Below, one piece after another: positions 54,828-64,000 of a DNA stretch of 64,000 nt. Both the position numbers and the translations under genes were made by a program. The notes beneath the pieces were generated by a model. That model was not told the DNA's origin. It saw only the letters and a program-made list of their open reading frames with translations, and did no database searches. Numbering within the stretch: the first letter of the stretch is position 1; the number at the start of each line of letters is the position of its first letter. Source of the DNA: Chrysophaeum taylorii (taxonomy: Eukaryota; Sar; Pelagophyceae; Pelagomonadales; Pelagomonadaceae); NCBI GenBank assembly GCA_029834535.1, contig JAQMWT010000521.1, forward strand, positions 62,001 through 126,000, written 5' to 3'.

Positions 54828-56372
54828 ATGCGACGATACGCCAACTGGTCTCCGGCGGCTATCTTCGGCGAGGGAAAAAGGAAGCGATGGGCAGCGCGGG
54901 TTGTGCAGCTGTGGTGGGTTTCGCGGCGGGAGGCGAAAGCGCGTCGGCGGGCAAGGGAAATGCAGCGTCGTCTGCGGATAATGGCTGCAACGGCCCTCGC
55001 AACCGCGTGGCGGGCGCGCGCCGGGAGACTCAACCTGGCTGAGAGGGAGAGACGGGCGCTCGTCATCGACCGTCTAGCCCGCGGCCATCTTAGCCGACGA
55101 CGAGCTCGAGAATCACGGCACGCAGCGGTGTGCATTCAGCGTTTGGGCCGCGGGCGTATTGCCCGACAACGCGCCGAGCGTCAGCTAGAAGCTGCGTTAA
55201 GAATTAGTCGGGTAGCCAAAGGACATCTCGGCCGAGCCAAGCACGAGAGACACAGGCAGCGCGCGGCGCTCGTCATCGACCGTCTGGCCCGCGGCCATCT
55301 TAGCCGACGACGAGCTCGAGAATCACGGCACGCAGCTGTGTGCATTCAGCGTTTGGGCCGCGGGCGTATTGCCCGGCAACGCGCCAAGCGTCAGCTAGAA
55401 GCTGCGTTAAGAATTAGTCGGGTAGCCAAAGGACATCTCGGCCGAGCCAAGCACGAGAGACACAGGCAGCGCGCGGCGCTCGTCATCGACCGTCTGGCCC
55501 GCGGCCATCTCTGCCGACGACGAGCTCGAGAATCACGGCACGCAGCGGTGTGCATTCAGGGTTTGGGCCGCGGGCGTATTGCTCGGCAACGCGCCGAGCG
55601 TCAGCTAGAAGCTGCGTTAAAAATTAGTCGGGTAGCCAAAGGACATCTCGGCCGAGCCAAGCACGAGAGACACAGGCAGCGCGCGGCGCTCGTCATCGAC
55701 CGTCTGGCCCGCGGCCATCTCTGCCGACGACGAGCTTTCATGGCTCGACGAAACGAGCATGCAGCGTTGGTCATCGACCGTCTGGCCCGCGGCCATCTCT
55801 GCCGACAACAAAAGGCCCAGAGAGAACGAGCGGCGTTGGTCATCGACCGCGTGAGCCGAGGGCACGCTCGCCGACGACGAGCGCGCGTCGAAGTTAGGGC
55901 AACGGTGGTTATCCAAGGGCTCGCGCGCGGGCGGCGTTGCCGACGGGCGGCAGTAGAGGCGCGCGTCGCGGCGATGGTCCTCGGGCGCGTGGGTCGCGGC
56001 GCCCTCGGGCGCAGCGTCGCGCGCACCGCGCGACACTTGGCTCGGATGCGGTTCCGATGTCGGAACTGTGGCGCCGTCGAACCGACGGGCGAGTACTGCA
56101 AACGGTGTGGCTACCGCCGTCCGCCGCGAGAAGATGCCGACCTCTATCTCCCGGGACCCCCCAGACTCCCGAGGCGACGCCTCTCGTTGCCAACCCCCGA
56201 ATTGGTTTCGCCGTCGGGCCGCGACCACCCGACGGGCACGCTGTTAAATCGGGGACTAAAAGTGGCGGCTAAGACCGCCCTCCGCGCGCAGCAGCTCGAA
56301 CACCCGACCCGGCTCCTTCGACCAGCATACCGACGGTCGAGCTTCGACGCCAACAGCCGCCCCTTGTTGTGA
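54828..56372 (+). CDS. IQ-motif array protein with C-terminal zinc ribbon
   Basis: A 514-residue intact frame. Residues ~70-400 contain about 14 consecutive ~23-residue IQ-like motifs: AAVCIQRLGRGRIARQRAER, AALRISRVAKGHLGRAKHER, AALVIDRLARGHLSRRRARE. Three motifs make a 70-residue (210-bp) unit repeated with near identity from 55056, 55266 and 55476, then partial units. Only one motif in three keeps Gln after the Ile; the others have Asp or Ser. IQ motifs bind calmodulin or myosin-type light chains, so a calcium-linked scaffold is likely. C-terminal C411-x2-C414-x9-C424-x2-C427 (CRNCG...CKRCG) is a zinc ribbon. The tail is Pro/Arg-rich. Words ACCCTAATCC and ACCCTTACAA lie 13-37 nt before the ATG. 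Confidence 0.85.
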   Translation: MRRYANWSPAAIFGEGKRKRWAARVVQLWWVSRREAKARRRAREMQRRLRIMAATALATAWRARAGRLNLAERERRALVIDRLARGHLSRRRARESRHAAVCIQRLGRGRIARQRAERQLEAALRISRVAKGHLGRAKHERHRQRAALVIDRLARGHLSRRRARESRHAAVCIQRLGRGRIARQRAKRQLEAALRISRVAKGHLGRAKHERHRQRAALVIDRLARGHLCRRRARESRHAAVCIQGLGRGRIARQRAERQLEAALKISRVAKGHLGRAKHERHRQRAALVIDRLARGHLCRRRAFMARRNEHAALVIDRLARGHLCRQQKAQRERAALVIDRVSRGHARRRRARVEVRATVVIQGLARGRRCRRAAVEARVAAMVLGRVGRGALGRSVARTARHLARMRFRCRNCGAVEPTGEYCKRCGYRRPPREDADLYLPGPPRLPRRRLSLPTPELVSPSGRDHPTGTLLNRGLKVAAKTALRAQQLEHPTRLLRPAYRRSSFDANSRPLL

Positions 56373-57384
56373 TCTTCAAACGCCGTCGTAAGAGTAGTTC
56401 GCGGCCTCGGAGTTGGCCATCGAGCTGCCGTCTGGACACGCGGCAAGCGGCATCTCTTGAAAACTGTCACGACGCTCCATAGACCGCGCCCCGCCGTGCG
56501 AACATATCGCCAAAAACAACGTGTCGTCGGAAAATTTGAACCGCGCTCCCTCGAGGAGGAGGAGGAGGAGGAGGAGGTCAAATCCATTTCGACGTAACGT
56601 CTCAAACTGGCGACGGACGCGACAATTGGTCGTCAACACCGTTCCTGGACGATCCGTGCGTGATCCCCTGCGCAGTTGCTCACAACGCGCGACGACCGCC
56701 GCGCCATCATCCGAGCCAAATCCTTGGACAGTATCGCAGACGCTCATCCCGATCTCGTCGCAGCTTGCCTCGATACGAGCGACGATCCATGATCCGTCGA
56801 CGAAGCAATACGAGTCGCTACTGTTGTCAACTGGGGGGTGGTCCCAACATCACAAACGAAAAACTCTCGCAACGCCGAACGCAACGCCTCCAGCACATGC
56901 CAGCAACCTGAAGCAGGCCCGTACGCCAGCTTCCTCTAGCGAGCGTACGCGCGGGCGGCAAAAAAAAAAAAACGGCCAAGTTTTTACATATCTGAGGAGA
57001 AGCTGCATCGGACCCCCTACGCACTGAATGATTGAGAGATAAATTCATACCTTTTGATCTCATCTACAGCGCGAAGGGCACCGAGATGGTGGAACAGGTG
57101 GTTGTACTCGTCAAATGCCGGGCGCACCGCGCGTCAATCATCCAACTTGTACTCGAGTCCAAAGGATCCCGCAATAGACGATCACGTGCAACACTCTTCC
57201 AAGGCTGTGTAAGAATAGTCACCTGTTTTTTTTGAGGTCAGCAAATTAACCGCAATCAGGAGGACTTGCGATCCCAGCTCGAAGACACAGATGTCAGTCG
57301 AGTGGATGAGGTGCTACTCGCGCGTGGTTCGTTGTCCCAGCAACAACAACAACGGTCCCGACATTTAAGAAGAGACTGGTTGGT
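56373..57384. other. no firmly supported gene
   Basis: Contains a GGA run near 56559-56577. On the plus strand, 56700-56930 reads with normal composition (RAIIRAKSLDSIADAHPDLV, VATVVNWGVVPTSQTKN) but has an internal stop and no recognised family. A decayed element or gene is likely. Confidence 0.3.
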
Positions 57385-57590
57385 GACACACAGGCTTTGT
57401 GCACCTGATGGCCGATTCTCGAGTTGGAGGGCACTTGACATTTCTACGTGGTTGTTGCCTCTTCAAGACGCTCTAATATCAACAGCCACCCTCCCTGGAA
57501 CATGTGATGCCCTCGACCCCTCTAGTCGATTCGCAAAGTCTCTCTCTCTCTCGGATTCTGGGATCCCGAATGCGGTGATCCGCAGGAAAA
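57385..57590 (+). repeat. diverged repeat shared with 21330-21560
   Basis: Same orientation as the first copy. Here the corresponding coding frame differs, so the shared unit is best seen as a DNA repeat or gene relic. Confidence 0.55.
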
Positions 57591-57659
57591 AAACAATGCG
57601 GGGTTTGTACACACACCTGGTGGTTACTTAATGAACGAACAACCTGGGGAAATTTCATT

Positions 57660-58010
57660 TAATCCTGTTGATATGGAAGGGAGTTCCATGAACAGCCACG
57701 AATCGAATCCTGTTGATGGAACGGAGTTCCATCATTAACCAAAACGACCGGCCAAGTATCTTTGCGGGCGACCGTCCTGACCGTTAAATGGAATGTTTGA
57801 GCAAGTTTCCAACAACGAAAGGTCCAAAAATTCCGAAGAAATGATGGCGACGCCTTAGGATTTCTCGGACCAGCGACGGCGTCTCGTGTTTAAAGAGCGG
57901 CGCGATCGCGAGAGAACACACCACACCAAAGATGCCGACGCCTCAGGAACTCGCGCACCGACGACGGCGTCTCCTCGAAAATGACCGACGCATTAATCGC
58001 ATTCGACTCC
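57660..58010 (+). repeat. two small local duplications
   Basis: AATCCTGTTGATGGAACGGAGTTCCAT-type sequence occurs twice near 57660-57735. A GATGGCGACGCC...GCGACGGCGTCTC block at 57843-57890 recurs at 57929-57975. Both second blocks would encode M.TP-x-x-L..RRRL, but only the second is open. Confidence 0.5.
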
Positions 58011-59126
58011 CTCGAAAAAGAGCGAAGCGAGAGACACGCGCGGCTCGCGCGGCACCGCCAGAGCGAAGCTGAGAAGCAGCAGAAACGCCGCAACCTCGAC
58101 GCCGACCAGAAACGCCAGCGTCGTGCTGGCGCGCTGCCTGACGAGAGCGCCGTGCTAGCGGGCGCGGGAGAAGGAAACGGAACGCGAGCGGGCGCGAGAG
58201 CGTCGGGCGGCAGACAAGCACGAGGATCCCGCGAAGAAAGCGGCGCGGTGTCGTCGTGGTCGCGACGAGCAACGGGCGGAGCGACACAAAGAGCTTCGAG
58301 ATGATGATCCCGTGGGCTTGGAGCATCTTTGCGACTGCGATGCCAGCGCCGCTCTTCGCTTGGCTCGAATAATCGCCGATTGACTTTGAAGAAGAAGACG
58401 ACGACGACGACGACGACAAAACGGAGGACGACGAGGAGAGCGCCGTGCCCGTCGTCGACGAGCCGACGCGCAACAAGGACGTGTTCGGAAGACGACGCGC
58501 AGCTGCGCGACGTACGAGTTAGTCTGGCGAGGGAGCGCGGACGAATACGAGATCACTGCCGCCAAGCCCGAGGGCGGCGCCTACGAGAACGGGCAACGAC
58601 CGGAAGGCTTGACGACGGTGCTCCTCGACGAGCACAGCTTTCGCCACAGTCGCTGGGACTTGGTTCGGAGGCCCGCCCTGAACGAGAAGAGGGACGAGGT
58701 GACGCGGCGTACCCGGGGTTGCGAGTTCCGGCAAATGCAACCCGGGGTGCGGCGCCAAGGCACGAAGATCGCGAAAAAAAAAGGCGTCGAACTCGTCGTC
58801 GGCGGCGCGCACTCGAACCACGACCAGACCAGCACCACCAAGAGAGGAGTCCCGCGTCGCGTAAGCGGGCCCGTCGAGCCCTACTTCTCGGGAAAATCAA
58901 AAAAATCCGCGTTCTCGCGAAATCCGCGACTCTCTTATCGAGCAAGGCTGGCTTCATCTCGGAAACTGAGTTCGCGCTGGACAAAAACAACAACAACAAC
59001 CGCCAGATTTTCGTGGCCTTCCTCCGCCGCCGCCGCCGCCGGAAGCGCCTGAAAAATCTCAAGAACGCCAAGAATTCTAGCAGCGGCGGCGGCTCCGACG
59101 AATCCACCGACGAGATGATCGACTGA
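57930..59126 (+). other. possible hypothetical gene(s), Arg-rich
   Basis: Overlapping plus frames are open at 57981-58304, 58329-59126 (265 codons) and 58609-59052. The stretch around 58525-58850 in the last phase (EYEITAAKPEGGAYENGQRP, TTVLLDEHSFRHSRWDLVRR) has the most protein-like composition. None matches a family I know; the frames could be exons of one gene with short introns. The minus-strand frames opposite are Ser/Arg shadows. Confidence 0.3.
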
Positions 59127-62048
59127 CTGATGATTGAAAGGCGCGAGAAGAAAAAAATTGGGTCGCGTCAACCACCCGACGTGGAAAAGTAAGCGCATTG
59201 CTGTGCCTCAAACCTTTAACGTCCCTAAAGGTTTCGCCCTTGGTTCCTTCCTTCCTTAAGAGCAGGCGACGGGAGCCTACTTCGGGTGCGAAGATTCTTG
59301 AGGCGACGGGAGCCTCAAGAAAGCGTTGCTGCTGACACGTGCAGAATTGGACGTTCCCCGAGCATGCGGAGAAAATGCTGCGCGTCTTTCGAACTTGGGG
59401 ACGACGACTGCGGACGTCGGTGGAGCTCCGCGCTTCTCGTCTTACGGTGGCGCCGAGCGAGGAACACGTGTCGCTGCTGCGGTTGTCGGCCCAGTGCCTA
59501 TCGAGAGACATACCTTCGAATCGCTTCGTTCGCGGTCTTGAGATGCGATTCCTCCACGAGGTCCTTGCCGCTCTCGAAGAGCTCGTCGCCGCCGAAGTGG
59601 ATACCTCTCGCCCCTCGCAATGCTGTGTCAATCGCGCGGCTGGGCGATGGCCGACCGGTTCCTGGGGATACGAGCTGGTGCGGAGAATCATCGAGGACCG
59701 TCGTGGAGCGAGCCGCCGCCGCCGCCAAGGCCCTCCCGGCTGCCGGTAGGGCATCCAGAATCTCGCCAGCCGTGACCCCTCCAGCAGCTCGTCGAGGTGG
59801 CGGTAGGCAACGAAGTCGGCGAAGAACAGTGGGAGTCGCTGTCGACCGTTGAGCGCGCCAACCTCGTCAAGGTCTATCACGCGAAGTTCTCGGTCTCGCG
59901 CGTCGTCGTGTTCGAAGCCAAGCTCCTCGAGGATCTGCTTAAAGACTCGCTCGAGCACCACCTCCTCGCTGAACGAGATAATCCGTGTACACTGCATCCA
60001 GGGGATTCGGCCACGAGCTTCGGCTCGTCGCCATCAACCAAGGCCGTCGAAGTTTTAAGGAGGTGTACTCGAGCGGAAAATATCGCCGCAGATCCTTCGA
60101 CGCCGTCCTCAAACAGAATCCCAGCAATGTCGCACGGTGCGCCAGATCTTTCTGACGATGCCGCCGGTGGCGAAACGCCGCGAGCTTCAACCAAGGTGTA
60201 GTGCCCTCAAGAAAGTTCTTCGTCTCGGAATATTCTCACAAATAAGGTCCAGCAGACGATGGAAGGCGGTAAAACAACTGCGGCGGAGGAGCCTGCCAGC
60301 TGGTCTATGCAGGCAGCACCAAGGCGGAACCATCACCCCGGCGCATCCCGAATCTCGAGACGAGACGCCCTAGTCCGTTGCCTTGCCTGGAGAGAGCAAG
60401 ATCTGCGCGGAACTCAAGTTCAGCCGTCGAACCAGACAGCCGCGTCCTTCCTCGACCAGACGAGGGTGCTGGAGCTCACGCAGGTCCCCTCGGACAACCA
60501 CGTCAGCCGCAACGAGTCAACGTGGTGCCGCCTGGACCGGGGCATCTTCTTTGAACCATCTAATTCTGGCCGTGCGTTCTATGGGATCCGCCTCGGTTAA
60601 ATCCACCACCGCTGGTATTGGAGCACTCCAAACCGTTCGCATCAGCTCCTTCTCCAAGGTTGTTGGGACCAAGCAGACGCCGGGCAATCGGCCCACGTTC
60701 GTCCTGCACTCGCTGCCGGCGGTCGGCGAGAAGGACCTGCTGACCATCAAGGACGCGGTCTTTAAGTCAAAGCTGTCGTGCGTCATCATCATCGCGAGGT
60801 AAAGCCGAAGAGGAGGAAGAGTGACGCGCCACGCGTTCGGATCACTGACGGGTATGAATCGCCCGATGACCTCCTGGGCAGGAGTCCTGACGAGCGCAGG
60901 AGCGCCGAGAACCCAGTTATCGCCAAGCAGGACGCGGAGCTTTTGGGAACGGCTAAGTCGTCGGCGAGGAAATCTTCGCGGAGGAGGCCAGGCCAGGCCA
61001 GGCCAGGCCAGGCCAGGCCAGGCCAGCCAGCCGCCTCGTCGGATGCGACTTGAAGAAGAAGAAGAAGAAGCAATGCGGGAAGATGATGTGCGCGAGGCGG
61101 CCGCCCCTACGAGAAAGTCGGAACAACAACAACGTTGAAGTTCTTTCTTCGGTGGTTGACATTGCAGGAAAAAAATCTGATAAGCGAAACTGTCAGCAAA
61201 AAATCGAGGTAACAATAGCGACAAAAGTGCCTGGGAAGAGTTGCGTTAGGCGATTGTTGCCACCGAGAATCATCGCAGCGGGGCAAAGATAGCGGGAATA
61301 CAGGCTGGGGTGGTATACATGATGGCGGTGTACCAGACGTCTGATGATGATGAGAACGTGGCCTCTGGGCCACCAAAGATATGGTGCACGACGATGGTCG
61401 GAGTCGACAGAATCAAAAACAGTCGTGAAGAGGTTTGATGATGCGAACGTGGGTGTTTGGTTGTTGTGGCGCGAGCAAGTTGCCATGATGGGCACGACCG
61501 CGTCCTGTACGCGAAGATGGAAGACTTCTTACGCGCCAGCGTTTGTAAGGAAGGAACGAACGAACACGGGGAGACCAGGCTGCTGTATGCCAGCCTGCTG
61601 TGGCAGATAAGAAAGTGGCCCTTCCCAAGAACGAAGTTGCCATCCATGTGGGCCAACTTTTTTTGAGGAGCAAGCGGCGATATCGCCATCCTCGAAATAA
61701 AGCAGAAGTTGACGATAGTGACAAAACAGTGGTGGCACGTCGTAAGAACGTTGCAGATAGCGTCGTCGCAGCGACACGTAATAAGAACAGTGCAGCAAAA
61801 AAGTCTTTTTTTCGATTGTCTCCAATCATCATCCAAGTCTTCGCCGACCACGTAATAATTATCGCGACTTTCGCACTACCCGGCTTTCAGAAGACGCCCG
61901 CTGCTGGACCTATGCTCCCTCCTCGTGGCTGGCGAGCACTATCTGTAGATTCGCTTCGCTTCTCACACAACTTTTGTTGTTGTTGTTGTTGTTGTTGGTG
62001 TCCTGGACTCGAGGCCTCGTTCCTATCTACAAGCTATTATATTTTTTT
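59127..62048. other. 2.9 kb without a firmly supported gene
   Basis: Minus-strand pieces such as MQCTRIISFSEEVVLERVFK (near 59997) and GIHFGGDELFESGKDLVEES (near 59600) look coding but sit in different frames with no recognised domain. This may be an unrecognised spliced gene. A minus frame of 235 codons at 60517-61224 is also unassigned. Short TTG runs near 61975 and GAA runs near 61055 are present. Confidence 0.3.
60986..61025. repeat. (GGCCA)8 microsatellite
   Basis: Eight perfect pentanucleotide units. Confidence 0.92.
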
Positions 62049-63682
62049 TCAAATACAGGTGAATTCAACTTCCCGGAATTGGCGGAACTGGTTTGTGATT
62101 GCGAGGGTCGCTTTTAGACCAGCGACGAAACTAGGGTCGACGACTTGAACATCCGTGCGCTGCCAGTGCGGAAGCCACTCGAACGTGCCCGTTACGGCGT
62201 TCGCGACGTAAGAGCCGGCGTGCTTCTCGTTTTGCTTGAAAATGTTTTGCGTCGCGAAGGAGAGACGACTATTCGCACACTTTACGTCGTAGACGAGCGG
62301 ACGAACGTAAAATCTCTCGGCGCTGTACATTTTCCACCCGTCCAAGACACTTCTGGTGCAGACGTCCTCGTCGCAGCCGTCGCCGAAAATTTCCAATTGC
62401 CACGCGACCGCGCGGGTTTTCGTAATCTCCATCACCCGAACGTCAGCGCTTCCGGTTTCGTTCGTCAATTTCGTCGGCCACCAGTTGGTCAACGCGTTCC
62501 CCGACGGGAGGCGGTCGTTATCGCCGAAAACTTCGGAATACCCAGGAAATTCGTATTCCCAGACGACACGAGCTTCGGAGTTTTCCCACTTCAAAACGAC
62601 AGCTTTGGAATTGTTGTTGGTTTCGTAATTGTTGTCGAAGAGGTAGAAGTAGCCGTCGCCGAAGTATTCGGCGTTGTGCTGTCCGTAGAACAGACTCGAA
62701 CGACGGTTGCCTTCTTTGTCAAAAAGTTTCACGCTCCCGCCTTCGCCGATGATCGTTTTTTCGGCAGTGCTCCTGTCGTACCAGACGATGTTGCTCGCCG
62801 ACCGGTCGCTCAACACGATCGCGTCGTCTAATACTTGCGCGTGGTTGATGTCGCCAGAAGTGATGTCGTAGGTCGCTTCTTCTTTTTCGCCGCCGTATAG
62901 TAGAACGCCTTCGTAGGTCGGGACCCAGATCGAGCCGTCGTCCCACTGCGCGTCGTGCGAATTCACTTTTTGATCGGAAAATTTCTCCAATTTTCCTCCT
63001 GCCTCCCAGTGCCACAGGTAATTGTGACCAAATTCGTCGTAATCTTCGTTGCTGCTCACAAGAAACGTTTTCGGGTTCACGGGCTTGAACCTACACCCAC
63101 CAGGATTCGATTCGATTCACAACAACAACAACAGTCGGCCACGACGACCAACCAACACGCGGGCTTTTGATTATTCCTCGATTGATTCGCGAGCAGCAGC
63201 AGCAGCAGCAGCAGCAGCAGGCTCGATTCCTTCACAAGAGGCGGCCTCCTCGACAAACACTTGGCTCGATTGCTTGATTCGCAACTCGCACAACAACTAC
63301 TCACGCGTCAAAGTGCGTTCGCGTGAGGCCAGGATCGAGGACCGAAACGAGTTCCCCGGTCAACGAAACGACGCAGAGATAACAAACTTCTTCGGAATAC
63401 AACGCAAACCCGACGTAGCCCTCGGCGGCTTGCGGCCCGATCTCTCCGTGGGTCAGATCGCTCACCGTGAACTTGAGTTCGCGCGGCGCCTAATCGCGAC
63501 GCTTTAGCGCGTCTCACTACTACATTGCGCACCTTTTTGTGCGTCCCCGCGGCCCTGATGAACTCGCGCCTGTCCACGACCACCTCGCGCAGCAGGGGCG
63601 CCGACCTCTTGTTAGAAACAACCAACGCCACCAACACGGCCCCGCCGACGCACGCAATCAGACGCACGCGAAACCCAACCAT
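62049..63682 (-). CDS. arylsulfotransferase (ASST)-like membrane-anchored or secreted protein, three exons
   Basis: Exons on the minus strand: 63682-63533, 63489-63305 and 63090-62049, giving 458 residues in phase. Exon 1 starts MVGFRVRLIACVGGAVLVAL, a signal anchor or signal peptide. Exon 3 carries the ASST-type beta-propeller: SHDAQWDDGSIWVPTYEGV, DINHAQVLDDAIVLSDR, FYGQHNAEYFGDGYFYLFDN, EYEFPGYSEVFGDNDRLPSG. Conserved histidines in HDAQ, NHAQ and QHNAE are the sort of residues that act in the family, which moves sulfate between phenolic donors and acceptors; substrate here is unknown. Intron 1 (63490-63532) is 43 nt (GTGCGC...TTAG). Intron 2 (63091-63304) is 214 nt (GTGAGT...TAG) and joins to HFDAFKPVNPKTF. 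Exon limits rest on splice sites plus restored phase, not on transcripts. A CTTACCCT element lies 14 nt upstream. Confidence 0.85.
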
Positions 63683-63696
63683 AACAATCTTGCCAC

Positions 63697-63711
63697 TAAG
63701 TGAAGGGTAAG
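63697..63711 (-). promoter_or_regulatory. CTTACCCT-type element before the arylsulfotransferase-like gene
   Basis: On the minus strand CTTACCCTTCACTTA ends 14 nt before the ATG at 63682. Confidence 0.45.
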
Positions 63712-63824
63712 CGAGTCTTCATATTCCTTCCGCCCCTCCTCTATACAGCCGCATGGGGGTAAGGAGGGCCTGCGGGGGCAAAAGCAGAGAGGCTGTGCGA
63801 GAGAGGGAGGGTGAGCGAGGGGCA

Positions 63825-63849
63825 CTCTCTCTTTCTCTCTCTCTCTCTC
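63825..63849. repeat. (CT)n tract
   Basis: Near-perfect dinucleotide run. The last 150 bp of the window show no gene. Confidence 0.85.
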
Positions 63850-64000
63850 GGCATCAGAGTGCGCGGAGCGGCTGCGGCGCTTACTGCGCTGAGTAAGCAG
63901 CGCTTCAAATTCCGGTTAGTAACGGAGCCGCCATGTCCCGCCTCGCCGGCCTGGCATATCCTCGCAGCTCCCTCGCTTCCGCGGAGGCGGCGCATCGAGT

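Noticed and set aside
1-64000. tRNA, rRNA or riboswitch genes
   Set aside because: I looked for T-loop-type GGTTCGAATCC signatures and conserved rRNA blocks by eye and saw none; a covariance-model scan would be decisive.

Overview
This window looks like nuclear DNA of a compact, moderately GC-rich eukaryotic genome. Evidence: AMP-kinase beta subunit, U-box/LRR and arylsulfotransferase-like genes; spliceosomal introns as short as 43 nt; LTR retrotransposons, Helitrons and a DDE transposon; and genes separated by only tens of bases. The mixture of octotricopeptide-type organelle repeats, a secreted LamG protein and an arylsulfotransferase suits a microalga, perhaps a stramenopile. That placement is inference; no rRNA, tRNA or organelle marker was seen to fix it.

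Layout. 1-3735 is a broken Ty1/copia pol fossil, followed by a coiled-coil/acidic/Arg-rich coding stretch to about 5740. 7836-11420 (minus) is an intronless TPR-CHAT protein. 11447-16762 is a nest of repeats: a short direct duplication, three copies of a repeat family with (TTAG)n tails, a partial Ty3/gypsy copy and a Helitron helicase fragment. 17443-18297 (minus) is a U-box/LRR protein. 18300-22870 has no firm gene and contains an AT-rich island. 23288-24231 (minus) is a broken octotricopeptide-like gene. 24949-30690 is a 1913-residue coiled-coil protein, convergent with a three-exon AMPK beta gene (30702-31437). 31880-33800 (minus) is a decayed pogo/CENP-B-like transposase. 35143-35895 (minus) is a secreted LamG protein and 37889-38878 (minus) a P-loop protein with three zinc-binding-like clusters. 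42408-53277 is a Ty3/gypsy element with both LTRs. 53357-54405 is a second Helitron fragment, followed by a YCII-domain gene and an IQ-repeat/zinc-ribbon gene in tandem. 62049-63682 (minus) is a three-exon arylsulfotransferase-like gene.

The most striking feature is in the Ty3/gypsy element. Between its protease-like and reverse transcriptase parts lies a segment with the motif series of a DNA cytosine-5 methyltransferase (I, II, IV with PPC, VI, VIII). A second, diverged partial copy of the family at 12021-13620 keeps motifs IV and VIII. The domain therefore looks like a long-standing part of this retroelement lineage. Cytosine methyltransferases captured by retrotransposons are known from a charophyte alga and from dinoflagellates, so this may be another instance or a new lineage.

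Other leads: a CTTACCCT-type element shortly upstream of several start codons; a coiled-coil protein whose internal repeats are exactly 13 and then 12 heptads; a P-loop protein with a CCCH finger between two matching C-x2-C-x5-C-x(1-2)-H clusters; and a eukaryotic TPR-CHAT protein with an intact His/Cys pair.
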